A DNA stretch of 45,386 nucleotides from Gnetum montanum (taxonomy: Eukaryota; Streptophyta; Gnetopsida; Gnetales; Gnetaceae): assembly GCA_015680685.1 (NCBI GenBank), contig MNCI01033409.1:212656-258041 (forward strand), given 5' to 3'. Below, in pieces: positions 1-9,959 of this stretch; the first letter of the stretch is position 1; every line of letters starts with the position of its first letter. The translations under genes were made by a program, and so were the position numbers. The notes below the pieces were generated by a model. The model had not been told where the DNA came from and ran no database searches. It saw only the letters and a list, made by a program, of their open reading frames with translations.

Positions 1-248
1 GCAGTTGAAAAAAATAGGAAATTTTCAACAACTCACAGTATTTGGCAAAGTTGGCTGAATCTCTTTAAAGTAAGTCATTTGTAGTTTACACACAACGCAA
101 TCGTTACATTTCTCACAACCGCACGCCGCAACAGCACACACACATACTCATATTAACTACTGAGTTTATTTGGAGGTATCTGGGCCTTGGTGTTACCAGA
201 GACCAGCAAGCACCTAAATCCTGTTTGAGGACACTTGTTGGCTGTCGC
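1..248 (-). other. Probable leader of an LTR element running off the left edge
   Basis: On the minus strand this stretch follows the LTR at 268-779 and the PBS-like site at 249-266, so it should be the start of the internal region of an element whose body lies left of the window. It is richer in CpG than its surroundings and matches none of the other LTRs here. I see no coding region that I would defend; the open frame on the minus strand crosses the LTR boundary and looks accidental. Confidence 0.3.
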
Positions 249-266
249 GTCCCAAACGGTCGCCAA
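249..266 (-). other. Candidate primer-binding site
   Basis: On the minus strand the site begins TTGGCGACCGTT and ends GGGAC. It resembles the tRNA-Asp type PBS of Athila elements (TGGCGCCGTTGCCGGGGA) with a short insertion and deletion. It sits exactly where homology to the LTR at 40818-41768 stops, which supports the reading. The match is imperfect and the LTR end before it is not a clean CA. Confidence 0.3.
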
Positions 267-267
267 C

Positions 268-779
268 AATTACCAAGTGAATACATGTTACGCTTGAAGT
301 GCTTGTACTTATGTGTGTAATCTATCTTGCTTAATTGTCTCATTAACGTAATAACTAGAAAATATTTAATAACTAATTGAAAACATTTAATAAATAATTA
401 AAACTAGTAAATACATAAATGAAATAGCTAATTTATCCAAAGTGCTAAAAGGTTTATTAGAAAGCTCATCTTTATTGCTGCACACACTATCGTGCTCAAG
501 TATAATAATGCTCGAATAAAGATCCATACACTCAATGACTCTTGCTGTGGACACTTGGGGAAAAATTCTAACTTTCGAATGGAAAAATTGTAAGAGCTTT
601 GCTACAACTACAATCTCTACTTGCCATAAATGCAGCTGCACACGCGTATTTATAGCCAGAAAATAACATTGCATCGGCAGGGCCTTGTTGATGCATGGTA
701 AGATGCCTCAACAGGGCCTCCTCGACGAGGCCTAGTCAACAAGGCCACATCGATGCAGCCAACTAAGTGTGACTCATCA
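268..779 (-). repeat. Athila-family LTR, minus strand
   Basis: The reverse complement starts TGATGAGTCAC at 779 and aligns through its length with the plus-strand LTR at 40818-41768. Shared landmarks are a GC-rich U3 array of about 14-bp units (673-760), a TATAAATA box (647-654), and the R/U5 text around TCATTGAGTGTATGGATC. The alignment fails below about position 267. No polypurine tract lies beyond 779, so it is more likely a 5' LTR whose element extends leftwards than a 3' LTR. It lacks about 400 bp of U5 present in its relative. Confidence 0.75.
647..654 (-). promoter_or_regulatory. TATA box of minus-strand LTR
   Basis: TATAAATA on the minus strand, in the same context as the TATA boxes of the related LTRs at 40984-40991 and 9038-9045. 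It would drive transcription leftwards. Confidence 0.6.
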
Positions 780-2439
780 CTAAACATTGACTAGTTCATG
801 AATTACTTTGGCACATCTGAATCACCTCATATATTTAGTTTGTAATATTTCATAGGTTTATGAGCCTCTTAGTGCTTGAAATAATTATTTCAACTAATTT
901 TGAGCTCAATTTTGACATCATGAAAGTTAGAAATTTTCATCAAAAAAATTGTTAATTTTTTTCTAAGTTTGGTATTGACATTAACAGTAATGTTAGTGTT
1001 AATAGTAGCATCAACATCAATGTCAATACTATCAAAACCTACATCATTGCTCAAATCACATTTAACAATGTCTATAAATTCCTAGAGGTCCTTAATTTTA
1101 TCTTAGCAACCTTGAACATTAGTTTGGAGCTTGAACGAAGTCCCAAGAACTCAAAAATTGGAATCTTGGAAAGAGCTCCAAAATTTCTCCAAGTACCAGT
1201 GATGTTGACATTAATGTTACCAGTTTTAAGCCTTTTGAAGAGATATGATTCTCCTTTATCATCAACATGCAACCTCATCTCCAAGCTTCTCAAGCATCTT
1301 AGTAGCACTTAGGATTAATTTGGAGGTAAAATGGGATCTCAACAGTTCAAAATTCTAAGTTTGAAAAAATACCAAAAAATTTACTAAGAATGGCTAACAC
1401 TTAGCATTAGCACTTTCGGTACTTGTATAATGGCATTATGATCCATTAGGCTCTACACTTGCATCTTCTCCTAGTCTCTTAGCTTTCTTAGCATCAATCA
1501 ATGTTAGTTAGGAGGTCAAATAGGATCTTGAATATTTTTTACCAGTACTTTAGCAAAATTGTCAAAATTTGACTAAGTGTTGATTATGCTAATACTGACA
1601 TCAACATCATCTCGATAAGTCCTTGAACTTGCTATAGCCAAAGGAAAAACTAGGTATTTTTAAACTTAGTATCAACTTTATATGAACTATAGTTGATCTA
1701 AGTTCAATTTTTAGCAATCCTAAGTTGACATTGATAACTTTGGACCTATAAATATGTTCTAAAAACACAAATTTCAGGTTGGTTCCTTGAGATTTGAGAG
1801 CACTTGTCAAATTTAGGAGATTGAGAGCATGAGTGCCTATCATCATCGCAAGACCTATGTGCTTCATGGCCACCTTCTACACCTTCAGTGTCACTTACAA
1901 AGATAGAATTTTTAGGCTTTTACAACACATTCTAAAGTTAGAATGTGCTAGCATCAATGATGGGACCCTTAGCTAAAACAACCTTATTTTGGCCTAAAAT
2001 TGATCTTGGATCATGCCTACAACTTCTCCATACATATGCTAATACTCTAGAGGTTTAATTCCACTCTTCAAGCCCACATTTTGCTCACAAATTGGGTTTA
2101 TGATTTTTGTTTTATTAAACTTAATTTTTTCATCAACACTTGTAGTTTTGACCCTCTATAGGAGGTGAACACTTTGTCACTCATTAATAAAGTAATTTAT
2201 TGTTTTAGAAGGTATCTAAGACCCTTCCTCCTATATTAAAGCCTCAATAGTTTGATATTTTATACTCTTTTACTTAGATTTCATACTTAGTTTTTATTCT
2301 ATCACTCATTGTCTATTCCATAATTAGTTTATTTTTCAGCAATTTTGTACCTAGTTATTTTTTTCAACAAGCAACACTTAAGCTATTTTTAATCATTAAA
2401 ACCTTATTTTTTTATTGTTCCCTAGTTTGTGTACAATAG
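780..2439. repeat. AT-rich spacer with degenerate repeat of about 190 bp
   Basis: No gene is supported. Successive blocks beginning CTTAG near 868, 1102, 1298, 1487 and 1710 align loosely, sharing a core like TTAGTTTGGAGGT..AAAT.GGATCT followed by an A/T-rich tail. Spacing is about 190-235 bp. The units are too diverged for me to prove a true tandem array. The two overlapping open frames at 1072-1312 lie on opposite strands and are not conserved between units. Confidence 0.3.
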
Positions 2440-4640
2440 GAAAACTCCATATTTGATTGGAGGTTTCATGCCTTTTCATTTCATAATCTGGTCTTGTATT
2501 TGTAAGATACATAAAAGCACCAATGATTTGTCAGTATTGGGTAGAATTAATGATTTTTTCTTCAATGCTGATTTTGAATCCAGGGGACATAGGAATAAAT
2601 GATTCTTTGCACTCCACCATATTGTATTTATCTAGTAAATCAATTGTATACTTTATGTGAGATAGAGTTATTTTTTCTTTACTTTGTCTTATCTTTATTC
2701 CCAAATAATAATGTGTCAGGCCAAGACCTAAATATCAAATCAGGAGAATAAATATCTCTTAAACTAATCTAGGATCCTAGTTTCCATTATTGTGACAAAT
2801 ATATCATCTAGATGAAATACTAGAAGCATTTGAATCTTTTCTTTGTCCTTAATTATGTGCAAATTATTGTCCTTTTAAGACTTTATAAATCCATAATCAT
2901 TCAGAAATTTATCAATATTTTGCTACCATACTCTTGGTGCTTGCTTAAGATCATATATTACTTTTTGTAACTTGCATACTAGCTTTTCATCCTTAACAAA
3001 TCCTTTTAGCTATTCCATGTAGATTTCTTATTGTAAATCTTCATAAATAAAAGCTAACTTGATATTAATTTTATGAATTTTCCATTTTAACTTGGTAGAT
3101 AGGGAGATCATTGTTCTAAATGTCATTAATCTTGTTGTAGGAGTGCATGTTTCTTCATAATCAAAACCTTTAATTTGTAAAAATTCTTTTGCAAATAATC
3201 TTACCTTGTATTTATCCAATGTGTCATCTTCTTTCAACATAAATTACAATAATGAAAAAATGTGGAATATGGGAATTAGCTTCATATCCAAAAGAACAAC
3301 AACCCATTAAGAATATTTGGGGTTTTCTTGTGATCTATCGTAAAAGCTTGTACAACTAACTTAGGAATCTCTTTATTAGGTATCATAATCATAGCAATAA
3401 TATCATTATGATGCAATTCATGATGTTGATTTCTTGTAATTCTTGATTCAACAATATCCAATTTTTCTCAATCTTATGTACTTTTAATTGTTTACTTCCA
3501 TTCTTTAAACCTCTTCAACTCGATAACATTAGTATTTCCAATGTTACAAGAATTATTGTTTGTAGGTAAAACATCCAAAAAAGCACTTTCTATCTTTTGA
3601 TTATCTTGTTTGTTACTAGAAATGCACTCATTTGTGCATGTTTCTAGGTTATGATTGATACTACTTCTAGTATCATTTTTCTAAGTATTATTCTTAGAAG
3701 GTTCATTATTGGATCTTTCTTCCAATAGTTCTTCTTCATTGAATACCACATCTCTTGTAATTACTAATTTTTCTAATTTAGGTTCCAATATCCAATATCC
3801 CTTTGTCTATAGAACATACCCTACAAAATATCCTTTACTTTCTTTTGGGCTTGGTTTGGACTATGATGGAATATGATAGTACACTTTGTAGTCAAAAAGT
3901 TGTAAGTGTTCGAAACTGGGTGTCATCCCAATTCACACTACATTAGGACACTTAAAACATAGGTATAGTGTTGGGCTTCTATTAATAATGTACACTAAAA
4001 TTCTTATAGCTTCTCCCCAAAAGCTTTCATCTAGTTTTGATTATGCCAGCATGCATCGAACCATTTCATCAATTGTTTGATTCTTATGCTCTGCAACATC
4101 ATTATGTTTAGGGCAATATGGGATAGTCTTCTAATGAATAATCTCCTCATTCATAAGGTAGTATTAGAACTATTCATTTGTATACTTTGTTCCATTATCA
4201 ATTCATAACTTTATGATGAATAGGCTAGTCTACATTTCCACTAATGCCTTAAACTTTTTAAAAGTATAAAAACTTGAATTTTAGACTTAATGATGTATAC
4301 CCTTTACATGTGTAGTCATTGATATAGGTTACGAAATACTTGGCTTCACCTAATGATGTTATAGTGCTAGACATACCCACATATAAATGTATGATCTCCA
4401 AAACAAATTTTACAACAATATTTATTATGTGTGAAAATGTTGTTCTAGTTGTTTACCAATGACACATGATTTATAGAACATATCATGACTTAAGTTTAGA
4501 TGAGGGAATCCATGAGAATATTGTAACAATTTCTACATGTATCCTTTATCCATATGACTAATTTTAACATGCCATAGTTTTTTCCTATTGAGTTTTGTGA
4601 GTTATTGCATAGATAACTTCTTTAACTAGGTGTAACTTGT
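2440..4640 (-). pseudogene. Ty1/copia polyprotein remnant (integrase, RT)
   Basis: Read on the minus strand from 4640 down, the order is that of Ty1/copia. First comes a GAG-pre-integrase motif (WHVKISHMDKGYM, then a Cys and GKQ). Integrase core pieces follow near 4080-4260 (DNGTKYTNE, then IPYCPKHNDVAEHKNQ, matching the usual TIPYTPQQNGVAE). Next is a spacer with copia signatures and then RT: KYKVRLFAKEF, GFDYEETCTPTTRL and KLAFIYEDLQ at 3028-3240, LQKVIYDLKQAPRVW near 2960, HLDDI near 2810, and IGAFMYLTNTRPD near 2500. Integrase before RT rules out Ty3/gypsy. Stops and frameshifts occur throughout. No RNase H, gag or LTR for this element could be found, and it ends abruptly at the LTR starting at 4662. 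Confidence 0.85.
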
Positions 4641-4661
4641 ATACTTTTATCAATTCCTGAA

Positions 4662-5201
4662 TGGTATTGTTGCATAGCAAAGATGATGTTTCTTCATAAC
4701 AAATGTTGTAATTATTGTAATAAGATTTGATAGGACAAGTTATAATAAATACCTAAAATGGTGCATTATAATAATGGACATATTTCTCGAGGTGATCTTT
4801 GGGGGTTCGACCTAAGGCATTTATACTTAGGAAATAGATGTTGTATGAACATGAAGTTGTGAAGGTAGTAAAGGCAAGTAATAAGTGTTGAGTAAAGCAA
4901 GACAGAAAGATGATTGACCATTCCTTTTGGCTAGTTGTAGGCCTAACAGTGATGGCATTGTTGGATTTCTTCTAAGGAATAGATGCCAAAGAAAGATAAC
5001 CCCAAGGAATCCTTAGAGCATGACCTAGATACATTAGTAATCCCAAGGAACCCTTAAAGCATGACCCAGATACATTAGTATACATTAATAAAGCATTATT
5101 TCATTTTAATTTTGCATTTTTCCCATTATTTTCTTTATGCATAATATCGAATGTTACGAATATTTGACACTTGCTATGACATTTGGGAATAGGATGTCAC
5201 A
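4662..5201 (+). repeat. LTR A of a non-autonomous element
   Basis: A 540-bp direct repeat of 7351-7902, starting TG and ending CA. Shared anchors are GGTGCATTATAATAAT, a GGGGGTTCGACCTAAGG-type block, the TTTATACT element, AGAGCATGACC and GGATGTCACATTTG at the end. The following PBS position (5204 on) is eroded. It abuts the broken copia pol on its left and was probably inserted into it. Confidence 0.7.
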
Positions 5202-5677
5202 TTTGAAATCAATACAAATGATGATCCAAGGGCTAAGTATAATCAATGATGAATCATGGAACCATAATCTAGGAAAAGTGATAGACCACCACTAGATGCA
5301 CCTTACGTCCAAGATGATCCATGTAAGCCAAAAGATATTCTTCTTACAATTTACATTAAATAAATGAGTCATGGCCATACATTTATAAGAGAACCATGAA
5401 TGTGCATCAATTTTAAGATGGATCCCACTAACCAAAAAGATTCCTTCATAGTGACTTCATGGATATGAGTGACCAGAGATCTAATTACACTTGAACAAGG
5501 CACATCAATTGTAACTCTAGTAAGTCAAGGGTACATTAATCCAAGTAACTCTTACTCATCTTGTAGTATTGTTAGGAAAAATCATAAACCATTCTATATT
5601 ATTTCATGGGTCCATTCATGTGATCCATCCATGTACATTACATGTACATCTTAATCATGCTTATGTGTATCCTTTGG

Positions 5678-5725
5678 TCCCATCCCTACCTACTAGTGGA
5701 CATTGCCTAATAGGTAGGGATGGGA
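5678..5725. repeat. Perfect 15-bp inverted repeat
   Basis: Arms TCCCATCCCTACCTA (5678-5692) and TAGGTAGGGATGGGA (5711-5725) are exact reverse complements around an 18-nt loop. The hairpin lies within the stretch present in the first leader copy but missing from the second, so it may belong to a small insertion. Confidence 0.75.
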
Positions 5726-6829
5726 GTTAGAGACACATGTTTAAATAATATAAAATATCTCATGTATTAACCAACCTGGGTAGAAGAGTGGTACACACTA
5801 ACAAAAATAAGTGCAAGGTTGAGTGTTTGATTCGTTCCTTTTACAAATTCCATATCTATTATTAGATATACTTAAATTTTTAATACCACATGCACTCACT
5901 AGAGCACTTTGTATGGCCATGTATGTATGCCATACATACTCGCATCTACCATGCATCCACTACATAGTAGTTGTGGTTTGGTATATGGTTTTTCATATTG
6001 TTAAAATATTAATTGATTAACATTATTATTAAATTCTTTCTAGAAGGCTAGTAACCATGATTTGAGTTGATCTTATCTTACTTAGAACTTATTGTCCTTA
6101 AACACATAACCCCTATAACTTGACGTTACTCATCTCTACCTAAGACTTATACATTAATAAATGTAAAGTAGTTAGCCTAGCCATAAGGTTATTTCATCCC
6201 TATGCAACCAGTAAATATTATTACCAAGAGATTCATAGGGAAATCAATACTCAATGGGTAATGTTATGATGTCTTAATTTACTAACCTTCTCCTTAGTAC
6301 CTTACTAGGGTATAACCATGATGTGAGAGGATAGGCTTACATCACACTTGCAAAATTACAAAGGTATATGTGTTACATTTTTATCCAAGTGTTGGTATAT
6401 TATTTGTAATCAAATCCAAGTCATCTAGAAGTCCTCATGTTACCTATACATTAGCTTAGTAATGTTAACTCAACAAAATAGGCTATTTTATCCTTTTAAA
6501 TCCTAAAAATCAAAATTAGTTTTTGGACCCTAAAAACTATGCCAAACATGTAGTACTCATTGAGACAATTCCAATGGTAAATTTTTTGTCCAAATTGGAC
6601 TTATGGTTTGAGAAATATCACCATTTAAATTTTCTCATTATGTGTGTCTTAATAAAATAACAAAGGATCATCACCTGAAGTCATAGGACTCATCTCGCTA
6701 AAGGATTGGTAGATGGATGAAAGCTTAACCTCTTCAAGTGGCTATGTCTAGGCTTGAATCCAAGTCCGTGACTTGAGAAAATAGCACCTTACCATCACTC
6801 TAAATGATAGTCCATGCCTTAATAAAATA

Positions 6830-7300
6830 ATAAATAATTAAAAAAAAATTCAAAATTTTAATGTTAAGAATTAAACTCAAAGGCTCCCCTTAGACAAACC
6901 AAACTCTTAACCATCATCTGGCAAACTAACAATGTCAATCGCTTAGGTACGATGGATTAAAATAATAAAAAAAGATTAAAAAAAAAAGCTAATGCCAAAA
7001 TTTGAGGTTTAGAATTAAACCCATGACCTACAACTTACCAAACCCAAGTCTTTAGGGCCCTCTAACTAGCCACCAAAGCAACCTATTTGATAGTTATATG
7101 CATTAAACTAAAAATATATAACACACACACACACACACACACACAAATAAAAAAAAACCTAATGCCAAAAATTTGAGGATTAAAATCAAAGCCATTAGCT
7201 ATAACTTGTAAGGCCTAGCTATTCAAGCCTCTCCAACTAGCCACCAAACCAACTTGTTTAGTTGTTACATGTATTAAACTAAAATTATATAAAATATATA
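6830..7300. repeat. Degenerate direct repeats of about 170 bp
   Basis: Two adjacent units, about 6985-7120 and 7150-7290, share AATGCCAAAA.TTTGAGG, CTAACTAGCCACCAAA and GCATTAAACTAAAA.TATATA. A weaker third unit lies before them at about 6830-6960. No coding sense. The block separates the leader-like part of the non-autonomous element from LTR B. Confidence 0.6.
7121..7145. repeat. (AC)n microsatellite
   Basis: About twelve uninterrupted AC dinucleotides between the two degenerate repeat units; likely length-polymorphic. Confidence 0.95.
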
Positions 7301-7350
7301 TGTATAGATAGATAGACAAACACACACAGAATAATGTTCCCATTTCCAAA

Positions 7351-7902
7351 TGTTGCTACTGCATAATGAAGATGCTGCCTTTTTAGAATAAGTGTTATCA
7401 TTATTATAAGAAGACTTGAAAGATAAGTTATAATTGAGACTAAAAGGGTGCATTGTAATAATAGACATGTCTCTCTAGGTGACCTATGGGGGTTTGACCT
7501 AAGGTATTTATACTCTGGAATTGGAGGTTATATCAGCATGGATTTGCAGAGTTGGTAAAGGTGAGTAAGGGGCATCGGGTGAAGCGAGATAGAAAAAGGA
7601 ATAGCCATCCCTTATGGTCAATCGTAGGCCTAACCATGGTGGTAGTGTTGGATTTCCTGTAAGGGATAAGTGTTGAAGGAAGAAAATCCCAGGGAACACT
7701 CTTAGAGCATGATCCAGATACACTATTTTACATTAATAAAGCATTCTTCTCTTTTTCCTTCTACATTTTTTCTATTATTTTATTTTTTCTTAATGTTGAA
7801 TGTTACATATATTTGATGTTTGCTACGCTATCATCTTATGCCTAATGTATAATATAACATATTTTTGAAGTCTGCCATGACATTCGAGAATGGGATGTCA
7901 CA
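7351..7902 (+). repeat. LTR B of the non-autonomous element
   Basis: A 552-bp partner of 4662-5201, starting TGTTGC and ending GGATGTCACA, followed at once by a primer-binding site. It is therefore a 5' LTR in structure, although by position it could also be the 3' LTR of the upstream copy. That gives an LTR-internal-LTR-internal arrangement, as produced by recombination between tandem or paired insertions. It is well diverged from LTR A, so the event is old. Confidence 0.75.
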
Positions 7903-7904
7903 TT

Positions 7905-7916
7905 TGGTATCAGAGC
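7905..7916 (+). other. Primer-binding site, initiator tRNA-Met type
   Basis: TGGTATCAGAGC is the classic sequence complementary to the 3' end of plant initiator tRNA-Met, two bases after the LTR end CA. It is exact here and eroded after LTR A. Confidence 0.9.
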
Positions 7917-8942
7917 AAACCATGACCCAAGGGTGATTCAGAACCATGGGCCAACTACAACCTAAGGATGAACCATGGAGCCATGACCTAGGAAGATTCA
8001 TGAAACACCATCAAAGATGTATCATATCTAAGATGATCCATGTTAATCAGAAGTTATCATTCAAGAAGATTTTTATGGATAACAAAGTTTGGGATCAAAC
8101 ATCTATAAGAAACATAGACATCATCAACCAACAAGATTCCTTCAAGGATTTCATTAACCAAGGAAGATTTCATTATGCCTTACCAAGATTCAGCAATTAT
8201 AAAAGATGTTTGTAAGATAAGGATACATCGATCTAGGTAACTCTTACCCATCTAGTAGTAATATTAGAAATATAAATTAATTAAGATCATTATTAAGTAA
8301 TCCTAGAATGCTAGTAACTATGACCTAAGTTGAGACTTTCTACCCCTAAACACCTAGCCCCTGTAACTTGGCATTATACATCTTAAGATCTATGCATGAG
8401 GCAAGTTTAATGGATTCAATCTAGTTATAATAGTTGTACTAGTAAGTTTAAAGAATATGCATTATAAAATTTAAGGGATTCAATCTAGGCATAAGATCAT
8501 CCCATTCCTACTCAATCAACAAGGGTTATTACTATGACACTCATACAGAAACCAATACTTAGTTAGTGAGATTGTCATAATCTTCTCCTTAACACCTTAC
8601 TAGGGTATAACCATGACTTAAGAGAACAAGCATATATCATACTTGCCAATTTATATGGTCAAAAGTAATATATTCTAGTCTAAGGATCACTATATCATTT
8701 ATAATTAAAACCCAATTCATCTAGAAGTTATCATGTTACCTATATGTCAACCTAGGAATGTAAATTTTGCAAAATAAGATATTTTAGTTCATTCAAATCA
8801 TGAAAATTGAAGTTAGTTTTAGGACCTTGAAACCATGTCCACTATGTAGTACTTCTCGAGATTATTTTAATGGTACAAATTTTATCCCAATTGAACTTAT
8901 AGTTTGGGAGATATTACCATTTTAATTTTTTTGTTATGCATG
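7917..8942 (+). mobile_element. Second leader copy, truncated by the Athila insertion
   Basis: Aligns with 5216-6645 apart from the roughly 420-bp stretch missing near 8270. Anchors include AAGATGATCCATGT, TTACTAGGGTATAACCATGA and TCATCTAGAAG. It ends exactly where the TGATAAATCACTC end of the Athila LTR begins (8943). The 89-residue frame at 7946-8215 is not conserved in the first copy, so I do not call it a gene. Confidence 0.6.
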
Positions 8943-9792
8943 TGATAAATCACTCAATGGGCTATGTTGATGAGCGTGCATGGACAGATCCCCATCGAGG
9001 CATGGGTAGATGCATTGATGCAGTGTTTGTCTCTACCTATATAAATGCTTGTACCCACCACACTTATGATTGCATTAAGTCAATAGAGTAGCCAAGTTCT
9101 TGCAGTTTCTTCTATCATGGTTAGAATATTTTCTAAGTGCTCATAGTAGGACTTCAAGGATAGTCCAAATCCTTATTTGAGCATCAATGTACTTAAACAC
9201 TTTGATGTGTTGGCAATAAAGACAAGATTCTTGGAACGCCTTGCAGTACTAAGAATTTTTTAATGCTTTTATTTCATGCAATTCATTGTTATGCATTTTA
9301 TGTTCATGTTCTTAGTTAATTAGTATGCTTAATAATTATACATAAGTATGACCACCTCGAACATACCATTAACACTTGGTAATCCTAGTAGTGTTATTGG
9401 TTGGTTTGCCTAGTAACCTAACAGTTGGTAACCTAGTAGCATTTCTAACAAGTTTAGGATGTGCATGGAAGGTGGGTTTAGAAGCTTATATTAGGATAAT
9501 TATATTAATATATTCAATAGTTAATTAGTTAATTCATAATTAATTACCTTATCCCACACTTAGACTAAATAAAAAAAATATAAAAAATAAATAAAAATAA
9601 CATGCCTTGGCTTACACTTAACCATACCCTTGCACTTACATGAGTGAAGCCAAGAACACAACTATCACATCTTTAAGTTACTAATTAGCCTATTGTGCAT
9701 TTAAGAGCTAAGGTCCACAAAATTTGACTAGATCGCTAGTGCAACACTTGTGATTTAGATGGTTGGGCATAGGGATTGGTTGTTGCTCATCA
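8943..9792 (+). repeat. 5' LTR of Athila element 1
   Basis: 850 bp from TGATAAATCACTC to CA just before the PBS. It pairs with 40298-40817 over its first 530 bp (shared: TATATAAATG, TTTGAGCATCAATGTAC, TTAGGATGTGCAT) and with 40818-41768 in U5. The left flank at 8938-8942 is GCATG; the matching right flank is lost. Confidence 0.85.
9038..9045 (+). promoter_or_regulatory. TATA box in 5' LTR
   Basis: TATATAAA, about 95 bp into the LTR and conserved at 40379-40386 in the partner LTR. Confidence 0.65.
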
Positions 9793-9793
9793 T

Positions 9794-9811
9794 TGGCATT
9801 ATTTCCATGGA
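9794..9811 (+). other. Degenerate PBS (tRNA-Asp type)
   Basis: Begins TGGCATTATTTCC, two bases after the LTR end. Compared with TGGCGCCGTTGCCGGGGA it has decayed at several sites, including its CpGs. It is recognisable chiefly because the sister element keeps a better copy at 41770-41787. Confidence 0.55.
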
Positions 9812-9959
9812 CTTTAGTTAGCTAAGTGTGCTACATAGGAAACATTGTGAAATTATCTAAGGATGTTGTAAAAGAACAATTAAAGAAAAATCATTAGAAA
9901 AACATAATATTACTAAATGCACATTGCTTGAGAGAAATCACTAATATGGATTCTTCTTG

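Larger units (their letters stand above)
5202..7350 (+). mobile_element. Internal region of non-autonomous LTR element
   Basis: Lies between LTR A and LTR B. It has no gag or pol similarity and no long frame, so this is a non-autonomous (LARD/TRIM-like) element. Its first 370 bp and the segment 6025-6645 align with 7903-8942, the leader after LTR B. A stretch of about 420 bp near 5580-6000 is absent from that second copy. The last 500 bp carry degenerate direct repeats and an AC microsatellite. No polypurine tract is visible before LTR B. Confidence 0.55.

Noticed and set aside
7946-8215. 89-codon frame after the initiator-Met PBS as a short gag
   Set aside because: The homologous leader at 5216-5600 does not keep the frame, and no gag motif is present.
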